A stretch of 64,000 nt of DNA from Eutrophocola sp965661105 (GTDB lineage Bacteria > Pseudomonadota > Gammaproteobacteria > Pseudomonadales > Pseudohongiellaceae), in NCBI GenBank assembly GCA_965661105.1, contig CBFICR010000001.1, forward strand, positions 106,102-170,101, written 5' to 3'. The translations under genes and the position numbers were made by a program. Positions 36,915 through 44,974 of the stretch are shown piece after piece; positions within the stretch are counted from its first letter, which is position 1; each line of letters starts with the position of its first letter. The notes under the pieces are model-generated. The model saw only the letters and a list, made by a program, of their open reading frames with translations. It did not search any database and was not told where the DNA came from.

Positions 36915-38375
36915 TTGAAAAACCAATTCACAAAAAGTCAATTTGTCACCATCCTGTCCGCCTGCATACTTGTGCAGTCCTGTGCATCCACCCACCCGAA
37001 CGACACCTCCAGGTTCGTCAGTATTGGCCGTGGCGCACCGGTGATCGAGCCAATAAGCCTGCTGGAAACACCCCCCGCAGAGGTAACGACCCCCTTTGGC
37101 AGTTTGCCGGACGTCAATACCATATTGAATGGCGATATTATCGTTGGCCCTTTGTTGCTGGAACCTGGCGATATGTTTGGCATGGCCCCTGAGAGAATAG
37201 AAATCTATTCTGCAGCCAATGGCGACTCACCGGAGGGCATAGAGCCCCTGGAAACAGATTTATTTAACTCCAAAGATTTTTACAAGGATATGGAGCATTG
37301 GACTGATCCGCGTTATTTCCGCTGCAACAGCAGTTTTGGCATCGAACAACAACGTGTTGCAACACCTTTAAGCACCGCAACCATTGGCGACAATCCCCCT
37401 CAAAGTGCTGCCTGGGGGTATTGTGATCGCGATCTGCCAAAAGAAGCCATTGTCAGCCCCTATGATTTTGAATCTGCTGAAGCCCATTACCAGGCCTTGC
37501 TGGCAGAGACCGAGGCCCGTGGTGGCCCGGATGAATATGATTACGCCAGCGTTCCTGGCGAATGGACTGGACGTTATGGTGGCTTGCAGTTTTCAACACT
37601 GATGACCAACTGGTACGGGATGATGTTCAGTCAGGCATCCACTATTGTTTCCTTGCTCACAGATGAATACGCAAAGCGTTTTGTGCAGCAGAATTATCAT
37701 CAGGTGAATACAGCAGCCTTTCAATGGCCCGCCATGTACTGCTGGCCGGAAGGCTTTATCCGCCGCTGGCATTGGGCCGCTGCCACAGAACATTCCATCA
37801 TGGTCACCCCCGACCTGGTGCAGATATCAACCACCCAGGCCGACAATTTTGTCACCAATATTTATCTCGGTCGTGACTTCAATATGGAGGGCGCTGTCCC
37901 CAGACTGGGCGCAGATGTACCGCGCTGGTACGGTGAAACCATTGGCTTCTGGGATGGGGATGCGCTGATTACCTGGACTTCCAACATCCAGGGCTGGATG
38001 TCACACAGTGGCTTTGAATTTTCCAACAAAATGCAGACCATCGAAATCTACAAATCCAGGTATGACAGCGATGGCAATTTTATCGGCCTGAACCACGAAG
38101 CTGTTTTCTATGATCCTGAGGCCCTGCTTCAGCCAGTACGCATTGTGCGCGATCTCACCAAACTAAGCAGCTTCAGGGAAGGAGACCCGATAGTATTTAC
38201 CGAATGCATCCCGACTATTTTCCCGATCAATGGCCGCGCAGAGCCCATCTCTCCCGGGACAGTAATCGAATACAAGGTGCCTGATGTCTATGGCCAGCCC
38301 TGGCGTCAGATCTGGGAAGAAAATTTTGAACAGGATATGGAAATCCCGACCAAGGAAGATATTTTCAGTTTCTAG
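36915..38375 (+). CDS. W-[DE]-x-D-family lipoprotein, large form
   Basis: Protein of 486 residues with a lipoprotein signal (ILVQSCAST). The start appears to be the TTG at 36915. The N-terminal half (to about residue 200) is not recognised. The C-terminal half contains IGFWDGDALITWTSNI and VFYDPEALLQPVRIV, which align with the other family members, plus a Trp-rich segment (PAMYCWPEGFIRRWHWAA). It follows the TonB receptor by 299 bases on the same strand and could be a surface partner of it. Function unknown. Confidence 0.72.
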   Translation: MKNQFTKSQFVTILSACILVQSCASTHPNDTSRFVSIGRGAPVIEPISLLETPPAEVTTPFGSLPDVNTILNGDIIVGPLLLEPGDMFGMAPERIEIYSAANGDSPEGIEPLETDLFNSKDFYKDMEHWTDPRYFRCNSSFGIEQQRVATPLSTATIGDNPPQSAAWGYCDRDLPKEAIVSPYDFESAEAHYQALLAETEARGGPDEYDYASVPGEWTGRYGGLQFSTLMTNWYGMMFSQASTIVSLLTDEYAKRFVQQNYHQVNTAAFQWPAMYCWPEGFIRRWHWAAATEHSIMVTPDLVQISTTQADNFVTNIYLGRDFNMEGAVPRLGADVPRWYGETIGFWDGDALITWTSNIQGWMSHSGFEFSNKMQTIEIYKSRYDSDGNFIGLNHEAVFYDPEALLQPVRIVRDLTKLSSFREGDPIVFTECIPTIFPINGRAEPISPGTVIEYKVPDVYGQPWRQIWEENFEQDMEIPTKEDIFSF

Positions 38376-38880
38376 CATTAATCCATAAACTGGCAGTATT
38401 CGCGGTCCAAATTACTATCGGCAAATTTAATGCAGACCTGATTATTTCCACAGGATGTCCATAGTATCAACGTCCACAATCAAGGATCCTGGTATAAATA
38501 GTGAGCTTGAGTGGTCCGGAAACCATGAGCTATATGCTGATTTCAAGTTTCATTTCATACCCTACTGCAAAAGATGGCATAAACCTCGTGACTCTCGGCT
38601 CTTCACGACATATTCACTCGACACTTTTCCAGCAAGATTTCCGGCCTGCTTTGATGATACCTGAACTATGACTTTTTCCTGATTTTGCAAAACCACGGGC
38701 TTCCAGACATTTTCTCTTGTTGACTCATGATTTAATGCAATAGTAGAAATTAACAGATATTGGGATAAATAATGTTAACGTACTGACCATACAGCAAATC
38801 TGTATTCGGCCTGTGTTGCTTTATGTGAGGATTTGTTACAAAAATAAATCGGGTTGTAAAAAGACAAATGGTATTATTTT
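38376..38880 (+). other. Gene-poor gap at the left edge of the AT-rich island
   Basis: A 505-base stretch. A 69-codon open frame at 38455-38664 has no recognisable protein and is probably fortuitous. From about 38690 on the sequence becomes AT-rich. TTGTTACAAAAA at 38833-38844 resembles the half-site GTTACAAG found upstream of the secretin operon, and GTTGTAAA follows at 38853. No sigma-54 promoter with correct spacing was found here. Confidence 0.4.
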
Positions 38881-39246
38881 ATGATTGATTACATTTTTGA
38901 TTTCGGAGTCCTGCTCCGCAACGTGGAAGGTGCTACTCAGGAACAGTTATTGCAAATTTATGCATTATATCAAAATGAGCTTGATGAATTAATCGACCAG
39001 TTATCAAGTCCACCAGCTACAGTAGACATCGAAAAGCTAGGCTTTAGTATACATAATCTTGTTTCTTCATCTGGACTGATTGGAGCTATCACATTTTCAG
39101 AGTATCTTTCTTTGTTTGAAGCAAGGCTTAAGCAATCCAACAAATGGCAAAACTTTCCTGAAACCAGCGCCACTCTTGAAATGGCTAAACAGACACGTGT
39201 TGAACTCGACGCTGCCCTGGCAAAATATATAACTGACCCAACTTGA
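38881..39246 (+). CDS. Histidine phosphotransfer (Hpt)-like protein
   Basis: Protein of 121 residues, all helical, with the Hpt signature SIHNLVSSSGLIGAI; His58 would be the phospho-acceptor. The usual Lys after HxL is Val here, and a second helix SEYLSLFEARLKQSNK follows as expected. It could pass phosphate between the hybrid kinase at 44975 and the receiver of the next gene (39348). It lies 101 bases upstream of that regulator. A second Hpt protein is at 48086. Confidence 0.72.
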   Translation: MIDYIFDFGVLLRNVEGATQEQLLQIYALYQNELDELIDQLSSPPATVDIEKLGFSIHNLVSSSGLIGAITFSEYLSLFEARLKQSNKWQNFPETSATLEMAKQTRVELDAALAKYITDPT

Positions 39247-39347
39247 GTTATTTTATATTTTTACAAATAATTATTTTTAGGAAGAACTATTCAACAAAGG
39301 CGTAAGTACCATTTGGTGAATTGCTTTTCAAATAGGAAAAAGTATCG

Positions 39348-40781
39348 ATGAGAACAGCCGGAGATTCAGAAGTACTCACCATTTTTCTGGTCGAAGACGA
39401 CAAAGTCATGCTTCATAGTCTAAAGATTATGTTGGAGACAGGCGAGAAGCAGGTTTTTGGTTTTTCAAATCCGGTTGATGCCATCGCGTATCTTGATGAG
39501 GTCAAACCGGATCTATTTATTTCTGATTACAAGATGCCTGATATGAACGGACTTGATTTGTTTCACCATGTCCGCGACAAATACCCTGAAATAAGGCGCA
39601 TCCTGCTCAGTGCTTATCCGGAATTCGACTCGATAATTGATGCTTTTAACGAAGGCATAATCCACAGCTTTCTTTGCAAACCTGTCACCAAAGAGCTACT
39701 AAACAAGACTATCAGCAAAAACCTCAAGAGCATTAACAAAAAAGGGAAAAGGCAACTCTCTGCTGCAACCAGCCCCGGTTTCATGATTCCCGATACTCCC
39801 CTGCAATCATTTCATGGCATCCTGACCGCCGAGCCAGAGCTTCTGGCCAATTTTGATATGATCAAAACGATTGTTAAATCGGGAGCGCCAATTTTCGTGC
39901 ATGGAGAAACAGGAACTGGAAAAGAACTAATGGCTCGAGCCATACACGCAGAGGGTCCCCGTCGTGAAAAACCTTTCATTGCCGTCAATTGCGCAACCTT
40001 CAGCAGTGGCATACTTGAATCACAACTTTTTGGCCACAAAAAAGGCGCTTTTACGGGTGCCACCAAGGATCAGAAAGGACTGTTTGAAGCCGCCGACGGA
40101 GGTACCCTTTTTCTTGACGAAGTCACTGAAATCCCCCTTGACCTTCAGGCCAAGTTATTACGGGTAATACAGGAGAAAGAATACGTACCAATCGGCTCAA
40201 CTCTTCCGCTGAAAGTAGATACTCATATCGTTTCCGCGTCATCGACTTCCTTGCAAGAGGCAATTGAAAATCGAAACTTCCGTCCCGATCTGAAATTTCG
40301 ACTTGAAGTAATGCCTATTAATCTGCCACCTTTGCGCAAAAGGAAACATGACATCAGACCACTTTTTATCTATTTCACCCAATTGGCAATGAACTCTCAG
40401 CATTCAAGCCTGGACTCAATTGACAATGAGATTTTCCCGGTGCTTGAATCTTACCAGTGGCCTGGAAATATTCGGGAAATGCAAAATCTTTGCACCTACC
40501 TGGTTGCTATAGCCGACCACAAAAATGCTATTATTTCCAAAGAACTGTTACCTCAAAATATTCTTAACCTGAGACCTGGTGCAATGAATAATGAGAGGCC
40601 GCAGGCACACGTGACGGATGAACCTCCGTTAACCAACAAAAAGATCACACTTCAGGATATCCAACCCGCCGAAATTCAAAAGCTACTGGACGAGTCACAT
40701 GGGAATCGTAGTGCCGTGGCAAGACAGCTCGGTGTTAGCAGAATGACCCTGTGGCGACATATTAAAAAAATTGGTCTGTGA
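39348..40781 (+). CDS. NtrC-family sigma-54-dependent response regulator
   Basis: Activator of 477 residues. Receiver domain: Glu16-Asp17-Asp18 and phospho-acceptor Asp60 in LFISDYKMPDMNG, with CKPVT (Lys111). AAA+ domain: Walker A GETGTGKE (186-193), the sigma-54 contact loop GAFTGA (233-238), Walker B GGTLFLDEV (251-259), and an arginine-finger region FRPDLKFRLEVMPI. C-terminal Fis-type helix-turn-helix: SAVARQLGVSRMTLWRHI. All residues needed for sigma-54 activation are present. The sigma-54 promoter at 41031-41046 and the inverted repeat at 40949-40967 lie just downstream, so this is very probably the dedicated activator of the secretin operon. Confidence 0.93.
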   Translation: MRTAGDSEVLTIFLVEDDKVMLHSLKIMLETGEKQVFGFSNPVDAIAYLDEVKPDLFISDYKMPDMNGLDLFHHVRDKYPEIRRILLSAYPEFDSIIDAFNEGIIHSFLCKPVTKELLNKTISKNLKSINKKGKRQLSAATSPGFMIPDTPLQSFHGILTAEPELLANFDMIKTIVKSGAPIFVHGETGTGKELMARAIHAEGPRREKPFIAVNCATFSSGILESQLFGHKKGAFTGATKDQKGLFEAADGGTLFLDEVTEIPLDLQAKLLRVIQEKEYVPIGSTLPLKVDTHIVSASSTSLQEAIENRNFRPDLKFRLEVMPINLPPLRKRKHDIRPLFIYFTQLAMNSQHSSLDSIDNEIFPVLESYQWPGNIREMQNLCTYLVAIADHKNAIISKELLPQNILNLRPGAMNNERPQAHVTDEPPLTNKKITLQDIQPAEIQKLLDESHGNRSAVARQLGVSRMTLWRHIKKIGL

Positions 40782-40937
40782 TGTTGCTCCACTATTTTAT
40801 TAAACAGTCTTTCCTGTATATTTAATCCATCCTTTATTTCTCTTCCCCCGTCCAAATCCCGTGATTTCGGTAAAACACAATAAGCATGAAAGCTTTCGTC
40901 CCGGAACGTAACAGAAGGCGTCCTGCTGTATCTCAAG

Positions 40938-40967
40938 TGTAACAATGACTTGTAACAATGTTACAAG
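40938..40967 (+). promoter_or_regulatory. Inverted repeat, probable enhancer site of the NtrC-type activator
   Basis: CTTGTAACAATGTTACAAG at 40949-40967 is a perfect 8-bp inverted repeat with a 3-base spacer. TGTAACAATG occurs both inside it (40951) and once before it (40938), so two overlapping sites may exist. The centre lies about 99 bases upstream of the predicted sigma-54 start, the usual distance for an enhancer. Confidence 0.7.
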
Positions 40968-41030
40968 CCGGCTTTACAATTCCTGCAATAAAAAACCACA
41001 TCTTATTGATATTAAAGTATTTCTTGTACT

Positions 41031-41046
41031 TGGCATCATCATTGCA
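41031..41046 (+). promoter_or_regulatory. Sigma-54 (-24/-12) promoter
   Basis: TGGCATCATCATTGCA matches TGGCACG-N4-TTGCW except for two positions between the core elements, and has the exact GG-to-GC spacing. The transcript should start near 41057, about 105 bases before the ATG at 41162. This is a by-eye match, but the neighbouring sigma-54 activator makes it convincing. Confidence 0.8.
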
Positions 41047-41161
41047 ATTGAGAAAGCAGGTTTATCTTTTGTTGCTTTTTATTCGATAAGTAAAAAAGCC
41101 TTAAGGTCAAACCTGGCAATCAAAAGATTGTTTTACTTTAATCAAAATAAGGAAAAAACCA

Positions 41162-41674
41162 ATGAAGTTAAAATTAATTACATTAGCCTATCTTGCAACT
41201 CTGGTGGTAGCTGCTCCAGCCATGGCCGATCGTGATGATGATGACGATAAAGGTCGATCAGAACTTGATAAAGCAACAGCAGACGTAAGTATGGAAGTTG
41301 CCCTGTACGCAGAAATTACCAAGCTGGACGACCTGACTCTGGAAACAAATGACGTCGACGGTGCTGCCAATTCACTTTACAAGGATAGCGAGAAATTTAC
41401 TGTAGAAAGCAATGGCCCCATTGTCATTTCAGTGAGTGGAGATGACATGAAAAGTGAGAAAGACGGCTCTGAAGTAGATACCGATTATGAGATCGATGGC
41501 AAGGAATCTGTCTCTATGGACGCTCGCGGCAAGAAAGAATTCAACCTTGGTGCCGAAGCCAAACTGGGTGATATCTCAGATCAGAGCTATGGTGATTACG
41601 AAGGTGAAGTTACTGTAACTGTAGCCGCTGCCAATGTCGGAAGTGGTCATGGTCATGGAAGGGATAGAGATTAA
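41162..41674 (+). CDS. Small Asp-rich secreted subunit
   Basis: Protein of 170 residues, first gene of the sigma-54 operon. It has a signal peptide (cleavage near APAMA) and an acidic mature N-terminus (DRDDDDDKG). The rest is predicted beta-rich and contains LGDISDQSYGDYEGEVTVTV, of the kind seen at the C-terminus of SCPU/DUF4402-type secreted or fimbrial subunits. It ends in a His/Gly-rich tail (GHGHGRDRD). The protein at 44367 aligns with it over most of its length. No cysteines. A strong terminator-like hairpin after the gene would give it more transcript than the genes behind it, as for a major structural subunit. Confidence 0.75.
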   Translation: MKLKLITLAYLATLVVAAPAMADRDDDDDKGRSELDKATADVSMEVALYAEITKLDDLTLETNDVDGAANSLYKDSEKFTVESNGPIVISVSGDDMKSEKDGSEVDTDYEIDGKESVSMDARGKKEFNLGAEAKLGDISDQSYGDYEGEVTVTVAAANVGSGHGHGRDRD

Positions 41675-41694
41675 TCATTACGCTGTACTTTAAT

Positions 41695-41727
41695 AAAAGC
41701 GGAGGAGGAAATCCTCCTTCGCTTTTT
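41695..41727 (+). terminator. Intrinsic terminator/attenuator inside the operon
   Basis: AAAAGCGGAGGAGG, loop AAAT, then CCTCCTTCGCTTTTT; one mismatch in the stem and a T-run at the end. It lies between the first subunit gene and the chaperone gene and would reduce downstream expression. Confidence 0.87.
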
Positions 41728-41756
41728 AAAATCAAATTCTTTTTAGAAAAATCACT

Positions 41757-42992
41757 ATGCAATTAAAAAATCTATACATTGGCTATATATTAATTTCTAC
41801 CTTGTTACTGGCCACTGCCGTGAGAGCCGACCTGGCTGTAGCTCCTATGTTGATTAAAATGGAAGCTGATCAAAAAACCGATCAGGATTTTGAATTTAAT
41901 TTGTATGGTAAAAGTAACACTGAAGTTGAATTGAGTATTGAGGTAGTGCAACAAACTGAAAACGGCTACGTTGGTTTTTCCAGTGCTGAAGGCCGCGGAA
42001 CTACTGCAGATTGGGTTAAGCTTCAGAAAAGTAATTACCAGGTACGGGATGGTGAAACCACTGTTGTTAAAGGTACTGTACATATTCCATCTGGAGTGGC
42101 TGGTTCACACCTCGTTGCAATTATTGTTCGTGAAGTAAACCGCTCGGAACAATTATCAAGGCCAAACACAGGGGGTATACAGGTCAACGTTCGTTATGCC
42201 GTCGTAATTAACATGAATATTACAGGCCGCGGGAGAGTTACTGCAGTACGAGGAGAGCTCGGCAATCTCATTAATTATGAAGAAAATGGCAAGTTATTTA
42301 TCGCTGCTGACTTTATCAGTCACGCTGATACTGATTATGTTCTGAATTCTGAAGTCCAGATACGGGATGAAGACAACAAGCTTGTGGAGCGACTTCAATT
42401 AAAAAGTCTAGCCGCCTGGGAAAATAATGAAGCAGGATCAGTAATATTTCCTGAATCCAAAGTCAGAATTTATGCAGAAATTAGTACACCAGTTAAATCC
42501 GGAACTTATAATCTTATTATACGTAACAGGCTTGGTGCTCGAACTCAACCAGTTATCCGCCAGACATTGAATATTGAGCCCAGCCTTGTTATTGATCCTG
42601 AAGAGCTGAATCAATATGGACAACTGACTTCTGTGGATCGTGAAGATGCCGCTGTCCAAATTGACCAGCAACCGCTGGAAATTACTGTTCGCCCGGATGG
42701 AAGCTCATTCACAACATTCACATTAACAAACCCAACCAGCAGTAACGTAACTATTAAACTCCCTGCCGACGATGCTGCACCAGACTCCACGGGTAGTGAT
42801 ATGTATGAGTTCTTCCCGCCAGTTGTTGCCCTGGCCAGCGGTAAAAAAGCTCGCATTGTGCTGCGACACACACACTTGCCTGAAATAAAAAATACTGAAT
42901 CAGAATTTATTGCAAATATCGAGCCTCAGAATGGCTCCTCCTACCCCCTTGTTATCAAAACAAAAATATTGCCTGAAGGAAGCTCATTATGA
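41757..42992 (+). CDS. Periplasmic Ig-like chaperone-like protein
   Basis: Protein of 411 residues with a signal peptide (cleavage near AVRA). The mature protein is all beta: a first Ig-like domain (DLAVAPMLIKMEADQ..., with a strand pattern like pilus chaperones), a second domain (about 120-230: GGIQVNVRYAVVINMNITG) and a C-terminal domain with ITVRPDGSSFTTFTLTNPTS and ARIVLRHTHLP. It is larger than classical PapD/FimC chaperones, which have two domains and about 230 residues. A role in escorting the two small subunits is inferred from context. It overlaps the secretin gene by 4 bases (ATGA). Confidence 0.65.
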   Translation: MQLKNLYIGYILISTLLLATAVRADLAVAPMLIKMEADQKTDQDFEFNLYGKSNTEVELSIEVVQQTENGYVGFSSAEGRGTTADWVKLQKSNYQVRDGETTVVKGTVHIPSGVAGSHLVAIIVREVNRSEQLSRPNTGGIQVNVRYAVVINMNITGRGRVTAVRGELGNLINYEENGKLFIAADFISHADTDYVLNSEVQIRDEDNKLVERLQLKSLAAWENNEAGSVIFPESKVRIYAEISTPVKSGTYNLIIRNRLGARTQPVIRQTLNIEPSLVIDPEELNQYGQLTSVDREDAAVQIDQQPLEITVRPDGSSFTTFTLTNPTSSNVTIKLPADDAAPDSTGSDMYEFFPPVVALASGKKARIVLRHTHLPEIKNTESEFIANIEPQNGSSYPLVIKTKILPEGSSL

Positions 42993-44365
42993 AATTCAAC
43001 ATTGACTATACAATAACCAGAATCCTGGGATTGCTGGTACTGTCGAGCGTTCTATTGAGCTCCTGCGCCAGTAATAGTTTATCAACTCATATTGAAGAAA
43101 TAGAAGTCCCTCTGGGCGCACAGGAATTACCCTCTCCATTATTGGAAAGGTATCCTTTTATTGGGGGTAACAATCATGACCTGATGACACTAAAACCGGA
43201 TTTTGAATGTACGGAACAAACAACATCATCCCTTCTTGATGAACAGGAACCTGTTTCGATTTCATTTATAGAAATGGATATTATTGACGCCTTGCTGGAG
43301 TTAAGCCTGATAACCGGTGTAACTATTCTAACTGACGACAGTGTATTTGGCATCGTCACGATAAATTTTCAGGAAAAGCCATTCGAGGAGGTTCTTCAGG
43401 CAATCCTTACTCCCGGAAATTTCGGGTATAAGGCTTATGACTCCTATATCTATGTCGGTAGTCCAAGCCCTGTATCAGAATCATTTCATCTTTTATCAAA
43501 CACCTGTGTATATAAACCGGTATTCCTGGAACCGGCGCAGATAGTAGACCTGTTGACTCCATACTACAGACAGTATGTCAGTTTTTATCAGGGTCATGAT
43601 TATCTGTCAATTTCAGCCCCCTCATCAATTCAGGACCGAATTCAAAAAGATATACGAACATTTGATCAGGCTCCACAACAGGTACTTTTGGAAGTGAGTA
43701 TCGTGGAGGTTACGTCTGAAATGAAAGACTTACTTGGCGTTAAATGGAATGCTGAAATTAACAGTAGCGAACTATTACGAGATCAGAATTTTGGCAACCA
43801 ACAAAGCTTTTTCACTTTTTCATCACAGAATTTTTCAAGAAACCCTGTTGCGCAGGCATTAATTGACTCCATACAGGCTATTAATGTGGATGAGGCTTTC
43901 CAGATACACGCCATGCCCAGCATTGTTACTATTAATGGTAAAGAAGCTAATTTCAGCTCTACGCAAACATCATGGCTTCAGTTTAATCTCGATAATAACA
44001 TCGCGTATCGTGAAACACAGGTCGATTATGGAGTGCGTCTGCAGATAGTCCCCTATATTTCAAAACAAAATCAGATTCGTATGGAAATTATCAATGCATC
44101 AGTAAGTGATATAACTGAAAACTATGACAACCAACCCAGAATTATTAGTCATTCCATCTCTACTTCAGTGCTGATGATGAACGGAGAAGCGCTTGTATTG
44201 GGCGGGCTGCTACAGAAAAAATTAAGAAAAGCATCATCAAGGGTACCAGGAGCTTCAGCAACGCCTTTATTTGGCAATATGTTCAGGAACAGATCTGATG
44301 AAGAAATAAATACTGAAGTCCTGATTATTATTCGGCCAAAGATTCTGGAAGAGTATGCTTCCTGA
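42989..44365 (+). CDS. Lipoprotein secretin (outer-membrane pore)
   Basis: Secretin of 458 residues with a lipoprotein signal (SVLLSSCASNS, Cys26). N-terminal STN-like domain (VSISFIEMDIIDALLELS), a secretin N domain, then the secretin core: QQVLLEVSIVEVTSEMKDLLG, AFQIHAMPSIVTINGKEA, the LVLGGLLQKK block and a final PLFGNMFRNR...INTEVLIIIRPKILE. The architecture resembles MshL-type pilus secretins. No GspE/PilB-type ATPase, GspF/PilC platform or pilin-like gene is found nearby, which is unusual for a secretin. It overlaps the chaperone-like gene and nearly touches the next gene. Confidence 0.9.
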   Translation: MKFNIDYTITRILGLLVLSSVLLSSCASNSLSTHIEEIEVPLGAQELPSPLLERYPFIGGNNHDLMTLKPDFECTEQTTSSLLDEQEPVSISFIEMDIIDALLELSLITGVTILTDDSVFGIVTINFQEKPFEEVLQAILTPGNFGYKAYDSYIYVGSPSPVSESFHLLSNTCVYKPVFLEPAQIVDLLTPYYRQYVSFYQGHDYLSISAPSSIQDRIQKDIRTFDQAPQQVLLEVSIVEVTSEMKDLLGVKWNAEINSSELLRDQNFGNQQSFFTFSSQNFSRNPVAQALIDSIQAINVDEAFQIHAMPSIVTINGKEANFSSTQTSWLQFNLDNNIAYRETQVDYGVRLQIVPYISKQNQIRMEIINASVSDITENYDNQPRIISHSISTSVLMMNGEALVLGGLLQKKLRKASSRVPGASATPLFGNMFRNRSDEEINTEVLIIIRPKILEEYAS

Positions 44366-44366
44366 T

Positions 44367-44849
44367 ATGCACTACTTACGAGCATTGATATCAGTTATGG
44401 CTGGTTTTTTTGTCTTGCCTATATTTGCAGAACAACATCAAAGCACACTGAATGTTAACTGGCCTTGCGATACTGACGAATCGAAAGTGCAGGTTGCTCC
44501 GATGGATAAACTGAACTTGAGCACCTCCAATATTGGCGGCAGTGCTGGTGCGTTTTACGAGGGAAGTCTTGACCTGTACGTTACCAGTAATATTCCTGTC
44601 CTTGTGCGAACTGATGGGGGAGAACTGGAAAATAATGGATTCAAGATCAGCCCTGAATATTTTATTGAAGATAGAGATATTTTGTCGATAAAAGGCAAGG
44701 ATGAAAAAAGCATGGTCACCAGGCAATACATGTTGCGGGGTGAATATAGACTGGCACAAATATCAGATCAGCCTGCGGGACTCTATGAGGGTCAAATTTC
44801 AATAACTATTATGCCTGACCTGAACTTACTTGGAAGCTGCAAAGAATAA
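44367..44849 (+). CDS. Second small secreted subunit, homologue of 41162
   Basis: Protein of about 160 residues. The start may be the ATG at 44367, immediately after the secretin stop, or the ATG at 44355 inside it; the former gives the better signal peptide (ALISVMAGFFVLPIFA). The mature part aligns with the first subunit: MDKLNLSTSNIGGSAGAFYE against LDDLTLETNDVDGAANSLYK, and AQISDQPAGLYEGQISITI against GDISDQSYGDYEGEVTVTV. It has two Cys residues (PCDTD near the start, GSCKE at the end) that could form a disulfide; the first subunit has none. A minor or tip subunit is a plausible role. Confidence 0.7.
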   Translation: MHYLRALISVMAGFFVLPIFAEQHQSTLNVNWPCDTDESKVQVAPMDKLNLSTSNIGGSAGAFYEGSLDLYVTSNIPVLVRTDGGELENNGFKISPEYFIEDRDILSIKGKDEKSMVTRQYMLRGEYRLAQISDQPAGLYEGQISITIMPDLNLLGSCKE

Positions 44850-44974
44850 AGCCACCTTGGAAAAATACTTAATTACGAATCATTTACTGTCGCAAAAATA
44901 ATATTTTTCACACTATTCATATATGCTAATTATGAAAATACGCCGAATTTAATAATATTTGTGAAACAAATATG

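Noticed and set aside
38455..38664. Small open frame in the 505-base gap
   Set aside because: No signal peptide, domain or ribosome-binding site was seen; probably fortuitous.
38800..38830. Sigma-54-like CGGCCTGTGTTGCT before the Hpt gene
   Set aside because: The GG and GC elements are 8 bases apart instead of 10, so it does not fit the promoter geometry.
41125..41145. TGGCAATCAAAAGATTGTTT near 41117-41136 as a second sigma-54 promoter
   Set aside because: The spacing between the elements is too long and the -12 element lacks GC.
42989..44365. Secretin as part of a complete type II or type IV pilus system
   Set aside because: No ATPase, platform protein, prepilin peptidase or pilin-like gene is found anywhere in the window.
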